In this document: one piece after another, positions 8,408 to 14,961 of the stretch
How the letters are laid out: every line of letters begins with the position of its first letter
Position numbering within the stretch: the first letter of the stretch is position 1
Source of the DNA: Betaproteobacteria bacterium UBA931
GTDB lineage: Bacteria > Pseudomonadota > Gammaproteobacteria > Burkholderiales > Casimicrobiaceae
DNA length: 15,122 nucleotides
Assembly: GCA_002293615.1 (NCBI GenBank)
Contig: DBDN01000048.1
Location: 1-15,122 of the forward strand
Direction: 5' to 3'
Notes under the pieces: generated by a model
Seen by the model: the letters and a program-made list of their open reading frames with translations, nothing else
What the model was told of the DNA's origin: nothing
Database searches by the model: none
Program-made: the position numbers and the translations under genes

Positions 8408-8899
8408 TCAAATCCGTAAAATCCGTTCGCCACGCCCGATACCGGAAGCGCCCGTGCGTACGGTTTCCAGCAACGCTCCCGGCTCCAACGCCTGCAAAAA
8501 AGCGTCGAGCTTCGACGAAACGCCGGTCAACTCAATCGTATAACTTTTCTCCGTGACGTCGATGATTTTACCCCGGAAAATATCGGCCATTCGTTTCATT
8601 TCCTCGCGGTCTTTTCCGACGGCGCGCACTTTCGCCAGCATCAACTCGCGCTCAATGTGCGTGCCTTCGGTCAAATCGACAACTTTCACCACTTCGACCA
8701 GTTTGTTCAACTGTTTGGTGATCTGCTCAATCACGCTATCCGAGCCGCGCGTGGTGATCGTCATTCTGGATAAGGTTTCATCTTCCGTCACGGCAACGGT
8801 CAGCGATTCGATGTTGTAACCGCGTGCCGAAAAAAGGCCGGCAATTCTCGACAATGCGCCCGCCTCGTTTTCAACCAGTATGGAAAGTATATGTCTCAT
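8408..8899 (-). CDS. ilvH: Acetolactate synthase small (regulatory) subunit
   Basis: Regulatory partner of the large subunit: it raises catalytic activity and confers feedback inhibition by valine. At 163 residues it has the usual two parts, an N-terminal ACT domain (about 3-77, starting RHILSILVENEAGALSRI) and a C-terminal ACT-like domain (about 84-158). N11 and G14, in the loop that forms the effector site in E. coli IlvH, are conserved, so valine sensitivity is likely (inferred by homology). A Shine-Dalgarno (AGAGGA) precedes the ATG. The gene begins 12 bp after the ilvI stop, the normal arrangement for coupled synthesis of the two subunits. The symbol ilvN is used for the same role in some species. 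Confidence 0.95.
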   Translation of the reverse strand: MRHILSILVENEAGALSRIAGLFSARGYNIESLTVAVTEDETLSRMTITTRGSDSVIEQITKQLNKLVEVVKVVDLTEGTHIERELMLAKVRAVGKDREEMKRMADIFRGKIIDVTEKSYTIELTGVSSKLDAFLQALEPGALLETVRTGASGIGRGERILRI

Positions 8900-8911
8900 G
8901 ATTTCCTCTTT

Positions 8912-10627
8912 TTACGGCGCATCAAACAGAACCATTTCCGTCAAACCTTTCCCGCCGGGAACCATCGGGAAAACATTGGCTTTCGGATCGGTATGAATAT
9001 CCAAAAAGACCAGACGATCTTTTTGCTTCATGGCCTCTTTGAGCGCACCCTCAACATCCGCAGGGTCATCAACGCGCATACCGATATGGCCATAAGACTC
9101 AGCCAGCTTGACGAAATCGGGCAACGTATCGAAATACGATTCGGAATAACGCGAACCGTAGAAAAGTTCCTGCCATTGCCGCACCATCCCCATATAGCCG
9201 TTGTTCAGGTTGATCACCTTGATCGGCAGGCGATATTGCAAGCAGGTTGCCAATTCCTGAATGCACATCTGGATCGACGCCTCGCCGGTAATGCACACGA
9301 CGTCTTTATCGGGATTGGCAAGACGCGCGCCGACCGCCGCAGGCAAACCGAAACCCATGGTGCCCAGCCCGCCGGAAGTAATCCAGTGGCGCGGTTTGTC
9401 AAATTTATAATATTGCGCCGACCACATCTGATGCTGGCCGACGTCTGTCGTTACGATCGCGTTGCCTTTGGTCAGCTGGTATAAGGTTTCAATGACGTAT
9501 TGCGGTTTGATCTTCTTGCTCTTGGCGTCATACTTCAAGCAGTCTTTCTTCCGCCAGCCATCGATCTCTTTCCACCACGCTTCCAACGCCTTGCCGTTTT
9601 CCGGTTTCGGCGATGCGCTCAAAATATTGAACATTTCCTGGACGACCTCGCCAACATCGCCAACGATCGGAATGTCCACCTGAACACGTTTGGAAATTGA
9701 CGAAGGATCAATATCCACATGGATAATCTTGCGATCCGGCGGCCCGGTAAAATGAGAAACATTTCCGATCACACGATCATCGAAACGCGCGCCGATGGCG
9801 AGCAGGACATCGCAATGATGCATTGCCATATTTGACTCATAGGTGCCGTGCATGCCGAGTAACCCAGTGGACAACGGATCGCTTCCGGGAAAACCGCCCA
9901 ACCCCATCAACGTCTGCGTGCACGGATAGCCGAGCTCGCGCACCAGCCTGGTCAGCTTTTCCGCGGCATCGGCCAACACAACGCCGCCGCCGATATAAAC
10001 TACCGGGCGTTCGGCTTTCTGCAAAAGCTGTACGGCTTTCTTGATTTGCCCGAGATGCGCTTTTACCACCGGATTGTATGAACGCATCGAAACCGTTTTC
10101 GGATAATGATATTCCGCAACCGCCTGCGTGATGTCCTTGGGAACATCAATCAGCACCGGCCCGGGGCGTCCGGTTTTAGCCAGATAAAATGCTTTTTTAA
10201 TCGTCTCGGCCAGGTCTACCGCATCCTTAACCAGAAAATTGTGCTTGACGCATGGCCGCGTAATGCCGACAGTGTCGCATTCCTGAAAAGCGTCCTGCCC
10301 GATGTACGGCGTGGAAACCTGCCCGGAAATAATCACCATCGGGCTGGAGTCCATATACGCTGTCGCAATGCCGGTCACGGCATTGGTCGCGCCCGGCCCG
10401 GAAGTCACCAGACAAACACCGACTTTTTTTGACGCCCGCGAATAAGCGTCGGCCGCATGCGCCGCGCCTTGCTCGTGGCGAACCAGAATATGGCGAATTT
10501 TATCTTGCGCGCAAAGCGCATCGTATATGTTGAGTACAGAACCGCCCGGGTAGCCGAAAATATATTCGACGCCCTCCTCCTGCAATGCGCGGATGATGAT
10601 TTCTGCACCCGTGAGTTGTGTTGCCAT
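8912..10627 (-). CDS. ilvI: Acetolactate synthase large (catalytic) subunit
   Basis: Thiamine-diphosphate and FAD enzyme that condenses two pyruvates to acetolactate, or pyruvate with 2-oxobutyrate, the first common step of branched-chain amino acid synthesis. The 571 residues cover the three expected domains: N-terminal pyrimidine-binding (GYPGGSVL 25-32; cofactor-activating glutamate E52 in RHEQGA), central FAD-binding (about 190-330), and C-terminal pyrophosphate-binding. The ThDP/Mg motif reads GEASIQM (448-454) through NLNNGYMGM (473-481); the second position is Glu where E. coli has Asp, a substitution I recall as common in related bacteria, so I expect full activity. First gene of the ilvI-ilvH-ilvC operon, with a GGGG Shine-Dalgarno about nine bases before the ATG. 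The name ilvB would be equally defensible. Confidence 0.95.
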   Translation of the reverse strand: MATQLTGAEIIIRALQEEGVEYIFGYPGGSVLNIYDALCAQDKIRHILVRHEQGAAHAADAYSRASKKVGVCLVTSGPGATNAVTGIATAYMDSSPMVIISGQVSTPYIGQDAFQECDTVGITRPCVKHNFLVKDAVDLAETIKKAFYLAKTGRPGPVLIDVPKDITQAVAEYHYPKTVSMRSYNPVVKAHLGQIKKAVQLLQKAERPVVYIGGGVVLADAAEKLTRLVRELGYPCTQTLMGLGGFPGSDPLSTGLLGMHGTYESNMAMHHCDVLLAIGARFDDRVIGNVSHFTGPPDRKIIHVDIDPSSISKRVQVDIPIVGDVGEVVQEMFNILSASPKPENGKALEAWWKEIDGWRKKDCLKYDAKSKKIKPQYVIETLYQLTKGNAIVTTDVGQHQMWSAQYYKFDKPRHWITSGGLGTMGFGLPAAVGARLANPDKDVVCITGEASIQMCIQELATCLQYRLPIKVINLNNGYMGMVRQWQELFYGSRYSESYFDTLPDFVKLAESYGHIGMRVDDPADVEGALKEAMKQKDRLVFLDIHTDPKANVFPMVPGGKGLTEMVLFDAP

Positions 10628-10860
10628 AATTTTTTACCCCAAAACAAAAATGTTAACGGGTGAAGTCACCCTCTGCTTGATAGCAAGCGGACACCATTCG
10701 TTGCACGGGTATTTCAACGATAATTTTCAATAACGGCAGCTTCTGATAGTACTGCTTTGGCTGCGTTCACACGTGTGTCCCGGACACCCGATCAGGCTTG
10801 TGACCCCACGGGGAACGACGCGACCGAACGCAAAACGGGCGTAATCGCCCGATAGGCAAT
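10628..10860 (-). promoter_or_regulatory. Structured 5' leader of the ilv operon (candidate attenuator)
   Basis: This 319-bp gap before ilvI has no convincing protein gene but several hairpins in the transcript. In order on the minus strand they are: CGGGCG/CGCCCG (10851-10836, loop ATTA), GTGTC/GACAC (10787-10775), an 8-bp stem with one bulged base (10767-10732, 19-nt loop), GCTTG/CAAGC (10688-10675), and GGGTG/CACCC (10671-10658). The last is followed after seven bases by TTTTTGTTTT, resembling a weak intrinsic terminator just before the ilvI Shine-Dalgarno. Two short frames rich in Ile, Val and Leu (10890-10792 and 10730-10653, both from TTG) could be leader peptides, but neither has a good ribosome-binding site. 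Attenuation is common for ilv operons; here it is a hypothesis. Confidence 0.4.
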
Positions 10861-10861
10861 A

Positions 10862-10890
10862 ACAGTAACGATAACCAAGCCGGCGGTCAA
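10862..10890 (-). promoter_or_regulatory. Candidate promoter for the ilv operon
   Basis: On the minus strand TTGACC (10890-10885), a 17-bp spacer and TACTGT (10867-10862) would start transcription near 10855 and give a leader of roughly 230 nt. The -35 is good and the -10 only fair. If this promoter is the main one, the upstream Ile/Val-rich TTG frame beginning at 10890 would not be transcribed in full. Read-through from the upstream gene is an alternative, as no terminator is visible between them. Confidence 0.35.
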
Positions 10891-10946
10891 GTTTTTCCGT
10901 ATCCCTTGCCATAAAAGCCTGCCGGACTGTTGCCCGCGGCGCCACA

Positions 10947-11561
10947 TTAAACGACGGATGATAAACGGGCTATGGCGCGATTCTGGTACCGGGAAAACAA
11001 CAACAATGCACATGCCGCGCCGATCAACGCAAAAAGCATATCGGATTGCGCATCCCATATATAGCCCTGCGTACCCAGAAACTCCTCCGCCGACGCGCCC
11101 TGCACCGCCGCCACCCACCATTCAATGATTTCATAAAACGCGCTGATTGCCAGGCACACGCACAGCACGATAAAGGCCAGCCACTTGCCCGGCCGTAACG
11201 GCGATGTCCGAATGAGCAATTCACGCGCCAGCAACGCGGGAATAAAACCTCGGGCAAAATGCCCGATCTTGTCGTAGTTATTGCGGGAAAAACCGAACCA
11301 ATCCTGCATCCAGTATCCCAACGGCACTTCCGCATAGGTATAAACGGCGCCGACTGCCAGAATGATAAAATGAATAATCAGCAAAGCATAAACGAGATCG
11401 GTAAAGCGAAATTTCCGGTACGTGAAAAACAGGACGGGAAAACCGATCAGGATCGGAAAAACTTCCAGCACCCAGTTCGTTTTTGAGTTTGCCAATACCA
11501 GCGAGGTCAAAAGAATGATAAACGTTGCTGCTGTAAATAAAATCGGATACTTGCTGTTCAT
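10947..11561 (-). CDS. yjdF: YjdF/DUF2238-family inner-membrane protein
   Basis: A 204-residue polytopic membrane protein of the DUF2238 (YjdF) family, function unknown. Hydrophobic segments are visible at about 6-24, 30-47, 55-75, 105-117, 128-148 and 173-190. Family-typical polar motifs lie between them: NYDKIGHFARGF (95-106), FYEIIEWW (142-149) and IWDAQSDM (168-175). The charged and aromatic residues inside membrane segments suggest a conserved site, but no substrate is known. Length is close to that of E. coli YjdF (about 209). It sits upstream of the ilv operon on the same strand and is divergent from the ABC exporter; neither neighbour reveals its role. No clear Shine-Dalgarno precedes the ATG. 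Confidence 0.85.
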   Translation of the reverse strand: MNSKYPILFTAATFIILLTSLVLANSKTNWVLEVFPILIGFPVLFFTYRKFRFTDLVYALLIIHFIILAVGAVYTYAEVPLGYWMQDWFGFSRNNYDKIGHFARGFIPALLARELLIRTSPLRPGKWLAFIVLCVCLAISAFYEIIEWWVAAVQGASAEEFLGTQGYIWDAQSDMLFALIGAACALLLFSRYQNRAIARLSSVV

Positions 11562-11588
11562 CGTTTTTTGGAAAATAAAAATTAAGCT

Positions 11589-11617
11589 TTTAAACGGATG
11601 TTTGGGTAGGCGCTCAA
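11589..11617 (-). promoter_or_regulatory. Candidate promoter of yjdF
   Basis: On the minus strand TTGAGC (11617-11612), a 17-bp spacer and TTTAAA (11594-11589) lie about 30 bp upstream of the yjdF ATG. The -35 hexamer falls inside an inverted repeat, so a protein bound there would block this promoter. Confidence 0.35.
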
Positions 11618-11653
11618 CAGCGCCGCCGCCGATATCAGCGCTGTTTATCGGCG
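11609..11653. repeat. Two adjacent inverted repeats in the yjdF/ABC divergent region
   Basis: First repeat: GGCGCT (11609-11614), CAAC, AGCGCC (11619-11624), a perfect 6-bp arm pair. Second repeat: CGCCGATA (11627-11634) and TATCGGCG (11646-11653), perfect 8-bp arms around 11 bases that themselves hold the palindrome AGCGCT. Neither is followed by a T run on either strand, so they are not obvious terminators. Their place between divergent genes suggests operator sites or a mRNA leader structure. Confidence 0.6.
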
Positions 11654-11694
11654 CTTCTGTTATTCTACTGTATTTGCTTACCGAATAAACTATT

Positions 11695-13515
11695 GTGTTT
11701 TCCTGGTTTGAAAAACGTATCGATCCCTACCCGGAGCATTTAAAAACGCCGCCTGCGACTTTTTTCGCTTTTTTATGGTCATGCACAGAAGGCTTGCGCG
11801 GCGCCCTGATCATCACCGTTATCCTTTCAATTCTAGGCGGCGCATTCGAAGCCATATTATTCGCGATGCTCGGCAGCGTCATCGACTGGCTCGCCGCCGT
11901 ACCACCGCATCAGCTGTGGGAAAAGGAAAAAACGTCGCTGCTGCTGCTTGCCTGCATCGTGTTATGCAGCCCGCTCATCGCCACGCTGCACTCGTTGGTG
12001 AAATTTCAAATTCTGGCCGGAAATTTTCCGATGTTGCTGCGCTGGCGGTTTCATCGCCACATACTTGAACAAAGCCTGTCGTTCTACCAGAACGAATTTG
12101 CCGGACGGATTTCCGCCAAAGTCATGCAAACCGCGCTTGCCGCGCGCGAAACCGTCATGACCGTTACCGATATCGTGGTCTATATAGTGATTTACTTCGT
12201 GACCATATCGCTGGTCATCGGCCATTTTGATCTCTGGCTTTTGCTTCCCTTCTTCCTCTGGCTGTTCTGCTATTCGGCCATGCTGCTCTATTTTGTGCCG
12301 CGGCTCGGCAAAGCGGCAAGCCGCCAGGCTGATGCCCGCGCGTTGATGACCGGCCGCATTACCGACGCTTATACCAACATCGCCACCGTCAAACTTTTTT
12401 CTCACGCGCAGCGTGAAGCCGGTTTTGCCCGTTTTGCCATGCAATCGTTTATGAAAACCGTACACGCGCAAATGCGCTTGGTCACCGGCATTGTTTCCAT
12501 CAATACTTTTCTAAGCATGGTATTGATTACCTGTACGGCAGGCGTGGCATTGTGGCTGTGGATGGAAGAAAAAGCCACGATCGGCGCCGTCGCGGCGGCA
12601 ACGGCCATGGCGTTGCGCCTAAACGGTATTTCGCAATGGATCATGTGGGAAATGACCATGCTGTTCGAGGCTGTCGGCACCGTTCAGGACGGTATGCATA
12701 CGCTTTCCGTATCGCCGGAAATCAAAGACTGTCCGGACGCCAAATCGCTGACGGTAACGCGCGGCGATGTGCGCTTTGACCATGTTCGTTTCGGTTATCA
12801 CCAAAATAAAAACATCATCGATAATTTTTCGCTGCATATCCACTCCGGCGAAAAAATCGGTCTGGTCGGGCGTTCGGGAGCAGGAAAATCCACTATCGTG
12901 AATCTATTATTACGATTTTACGATGTCAACGACGGCGCTATATTGATCGACAAACAAAACATTGCCGAAGTCACACAAGCCAGCTTGCGCGCCCAAATCG
13001 GCATGGTCACACAAGACACTTCGCTTTTACACCGATCGGTACGCGACAATCTCGCCTACGGCCGCCCTGACGCCACCGAAGAAGAAATCATTGCCGCGGC
13101 ACGCAAGGCCGAAGCTTGGGACTTCATTCAAGAGCTTAACGACGGGCAAGGGCATACCGGCCTTGACGCGCATGTCGGCGAACGCGGCGTCAAACTTTCC
13201 GGCGGGCAACGGCAACGCATCGCCATCGCGCGCGTCATGCTTAAAAATGCACCGATTCTTTTACTCGACGAAGCCACCAGCGCGCTTGACTCGGAAGTCG
13301 AAATCGCGATTCAAAGCAGCCTTTATCGCCTGATGGAAGGCAAAACCGTCATCGCCATCGCGCACCGGTTATCTACCATCGCCGCGATGGATCGCCTGAT
13401 TGTTCTCGAGCAAGGACGTATTGTCGAAGAAGGCAACCACCGCGCTTTACTGGCCTTGAATGGCCTTTATGCCCGTTTGTGGGCGCATCAAAGCGGCGGA
13501 TTTTTGGGCGGATAA
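11695..13515 (+). CDS. ABC exporter, fused permease and ATPase (half-transporter)
   Basis: Type IV (MsbA/Sav1866-like) ABC half-transporter of 606 residues that should work as a homodimer in the inner membrane. The N-terminal transmembrane domain (about 25-330, roughly six helices) joins a C-terminal nucleotide-binding domain (about 355-600). The latter holds Walker A GRSGAGKST (392-400), Q-loop Q440, signature LSGGQRQR (501-508), Walker B ILLLDEA (521-527), D-loop SALD and H-loop H557, all intact. Substrate unknown; multidrug, lipid or peptide export are the usual possibilities. The start is GTG at 11695: an in-frame stop lies six bases upstream, and the N-terminus beginning FSWFEKRIDPYPEH is one I recall from close relatives. 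The Shine-Dalgarno is weak. Transcribed alone, divergent from yjdF. Confidence 0.93.
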   Translation: MFSWFEKRIDPYPEHLKTPPATFFAFLWSCTEGLRGALIITVILSILGGAFEAILFAMLGSVIDWLAAVPPHQLWEKEKTSLLLLACIVLCSPLIATLHSLVKFQILAGNFPMLLRWRFHRHILEQSLSFYQNEFAGRISAKVMQTALAARETVMTVTDIVVYIVIYFVTISLVIGHFDLWLLLPFFLWLFCYSAMLLYFVPRLGKAASRQADARALMTGRITDAYTNIATVKLFSHAQREAGFARFAMQSFMKTVHAQMRLVTGIVSINTFLSMVLITCTAGVALWLWMEEKATIGAVAAATAMALRLNGISQWIMWEMTMLFEAVGTVQDGMHTLSVSPEIKDCPDAKSLTVTRGDVRFDHVRFGYHQNKNIIDNFSLHIHSGEKIGLVGRSGAGKSTIVNLLLRFYDVNDGAILIDKQNIAEVTQASLRAQIGMVTQDTSLLHRSVRDNLAYGRPDATEEEIIAAARKAEAWDFIQELNDGQGHTGLDAHVGERGVKLSGGQRQRIAIARVMLKNAPILLLDEATSALDSEVEIAIQSSLYRLMEGKTVIAIAHRLSTIAAMDRLIVLEQGRIVEEGNHRALLALNGLYARLWAHQSGGFLGG

Positions 13516-13539
13516 GAAACACCGCCAACTATGCCAAAG

Positions 13540-13682
13540 CACCGTCTCTTTTAGCGTCGCCAAAGCTGCTTTGGCTTTGAATAGAGCGTTGTGGTTCCTG
13601 CGATTTTTTCATTGTATCAGCTCCTTCCCAGACCATTGCCAACCTTTTCTTTAAGTAGAAAATATCCTTAACACTCTGTACA
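13540..13682 (-). mobile_element. Remnant of the left end of an IS3-family element (start of orfA)
   Basis: On the minus strand a strong Shine-Dalgarno (AAGGAG, eight bases before the ATG at 13612) leads into sequence that reads KNRRNHNALFKAKAALATLK in the frame one base off from the ATG. This resembles the N-terminus of IS3-family OrfA proteins (pattern R-N-H..FKAKVALAALKG). The ATG is followed by six A residues; five would put it in frame with this peptide, so a one-base slip is the simplest explanation. Similarity fades by about 13540, leaving only about 22 codons and no orfB. TGTACAGAGTG at 13682-13672 could be the terminal inverted repeat, since IS3-family ends start with TG, but no partner end is visible. 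Recognition is from the pattern only. Confidence 0.5.
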
Positions 13683-13746
13683 GCTTTGAGGAGCCACTTC
13701 TACCGTCTCAACATATTCGGGTGCTGTGTTCCCTTAAACCTACCCC

Positions 13747-13770
13747 GTAAAAAAGCCCCCGAAGGGGCTT
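13747..13770 (-). terminator. Intrinsic terminator of the secreted-protein gene
   Basis: On the minus strand, a 7-bp stem (AAGCCCC at 13770-13764 pairing with GGGGCTT at 13759-13753) closed by a stable TTCG tetraloop runs into more T residues (GGGGCTTTTTTACGG). It begins 10 bases after the stop codon of the gene at 13780-14334. Confidence 0.88.
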
Positions 13771-13779
13771 GTAATGCGC

Positions 13780-14334
13780 TTACAACGAAGGCAAACAGTT
13801 AAGAGGTGGGAAATAGCTTTCGATAGTAGCGCCGGACTCAAGAACAATATAATTAAAATTTACAAACGTAGGATTTATTTGAGAAACGTTACCTATACAG
13901 GTTTTAAATTCAAAAATTCCATAAAACGGTCCTGGCACTTCGTATATTAAATTATCATCAAGAAAAATAGGCGTTCCGATTATATTGCCTCCTACAACTG
14001 CTTGTACGACATTAACAAGATTGGTTCCTGGGTTGTGTGGCCCTTGAACTGTACCGCAGTTTTCTCTTATGAGCCCGTCGTAGCAAGAATAATACCTTTT
14101 ATATAAGGCGGGACCAACGCCATCGCTGTAAAGATAGACTGAATACCCATTTAAAGCCACTTCTGTGACTGCCCCGATAATTGGCGCCTGTGTTTGCCAA
14201 TACGAAATCAGCTGGCTTTTTGAATAAAACGGCCCGGGGGAACCCTGCGCCATAGCGCCGGTAGAACCCAAACCAAGAAGAACAACAGCAAGAAAAGCTG
14301 ATGCAAGAATTGATTTAATCTTTATGTTTTTCAT
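13780..14334 (-). CDS. Small secreted protein of unknown function
   Basis: I do not recognise this 184-residue protein. It has a textbook Sec signal peptide: basic start (MKNIKIK), hydrophobic core (about 8-24) and an AMA cleavage site, giving a mature protein of about 155 residues from Q30. The mature part holds four cysteines (84, 93, 146, 180), enough for two disulfides in the periplasm or outside, and is rich in Gly, Tyr, Asn, Ile and Val. The pentapeptide PGPFY appears twice (33-37 and 134-138), possibly marking an internal duplication. Expression signals are excellent: AAGGAGG four bases before the ATG, a consensus -35 upstream, and a tetraloop terminator downstream. Base composition is clearly more A+T-rich than in the housekeeping genes, and it sits between an IS3-like remnant and a phage-like remnant, so recent acquisition is likely. 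Confidence 0.75.
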   Translation of the reverse strand: MKNIKIKSILASAFLAVVLLGLGSTGAMAQGSPGPFYSKSQLISYWQTQAPIIGAVTEVALNGYSVYLYSDGVGPALYKRYYSCYDGLIRENCGTVQGPHNPGTNLVNVVQAVVGGNIIGTPIFLDDNLIYEVPGPFYGIFEFKTCIGNVSQINPTFVNFNYIVLESGATIESYFPPLNCLPSL

Positions 14335-14377
14335 ACTTCCTCCTTACTGTTAAAAAAGAACACATGCTCTTGATGTA

Positions 14378-14406
14378 ATTAATAACACAAATTTAGCGAT
14401 TGTCAA
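14378..14406 (-). promoter_or_regulatory. Promoter of the secreted-protein gene
   Basis: On the minus strand a perfect -35 TTGACA (14406-14401) is followed after 17 bp by ATTAAT (14383-14378), four of six matches to the -10 consensus. Transcription would start about 35-40 bp upstream of the ATG at 14334. An AAGGAGG ribosome-binding site lies at 14345-14339. The surrounding sequence is very A+T-rich, as is usual for strong sigma-70 promoters. Confidence 0.65.
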
Positions 14407-14488
14407 CAACAACATAACTATGGATTTACCCCCACAAACAACCAAACACCATAAAAATCAGGTGATGGGGATCGGTTTGTCAAATACT

Positions 14489-14536
14489 GTGCAAAAGTGC
14501 ACCAGGTGGTGAGGAAATTACGGTGCAAAACTGCAC
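14489..14536. repeat. Two tandem 14-bp palindromes, operator-like
   Basis: GTGCA-AAAG-TGCAC (14489-14502) and GTGCA-AAAC-TGCAC (14523-14536) have identical perfect 5-bp arms and nearly identical 4-base centres. Their starts are 34 bp apart, about three helical turns, and they share flanking bases (AAATACT versus AATTACG), so the whole unit looks duplicated. Degenerate copies of GTGCAAAA recur at 14612 and 14931. Paired sites on one face of the helix are typical of repressor operators, but no intact promoter or regulator gene is seen beside them. Confidence 0.6.
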
Positions 14537-14919
14537 ACGCTTGTCGATGAGATCGTCGCTATTGAAAATAAAGCAATCCAGCCACATATCAATGTGTCTG
14601 GAAGTCTCTACGTGCAAAAATGAAGGTTGGCTCTTCCAGAATGATTCCATTGGAAAAATTCAGGGATGCTGAAAAATACCTTCAGATGTGGATTGGTCGC
14701 CTTAATAATCGTCCGTCCGTTCAGAAAAAAGTCCCCGACGCTGTCAGAAAGCGCCGCATAGCTTTTATTCCGGTAAACATGAAGAAGCTCGACTGCGAAG
14801 AGACGGTGCGCGGCTACATGGAGAAAAATTTTTCTGTTCGATCTCTGACGGAACTCGACATGAAACAGCTTGATCGCGTTTACCATTACGTCAGTTCGAT
14901 TAAATCTCGAACAACCTGA
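14513..14919 (+). pseudogene. Frameshifted C-terminal remnant of a prophage antirepressor-like protein
   Basis: Two adjoining frames together read like one protein. Frame one (14513-14590) gives GAKLHTLVDEIVAIE and continues to about IQPHI. Frame two, offset by one base, gives YQCVWKSLRAKMKVGSSRMI from about 14587, then PLEKFRDAEKYLQMW and on to ETVRGYMEKNFSVRSLTELD, ending at 14919. The pattern of a short helix, VW.SL..K..V.S, IP.EKF.DA..YL..W, and a final small helical domain resembles the C-terminal parts of phage antirepressor or ORF6C/Rha-type DNA-binding proteins. The ATG at 14620 has no Shine-Dalgarno and lies mid-domain, so the 99-codon frame is unlikely to be a separate gene. Assignment is from pattern memory and is tentative; the frameshift is directly visible. 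Confidence 0.45.
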
Positions 14920-14961
14920 TAACAAAACAGGTGCAAAACTACTGCAAAAAAAGACATTTTC

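Noticed and set aside
8891..9484. 197-codon plus-strand frame opposite ilvI
   Set aside because: Shadow of the acetolactate synthase catalytic domain; composition is that of a complementary frame.
10727..10945. 72-codon minus frame before ilvI
   Set aside because: Arg/Cys-rich translation without a Shine-Dalgarno, overlapping the structured leader; no sign of selection for protein.
13559..13575. GCCAAAG-CTG-CTTTGGC hairpin after the ABC gene as a terminator
   Set aside because: Only three T residues follow, and the symmetry is explained by the KAKAAL codons of the IS3-like remnant.
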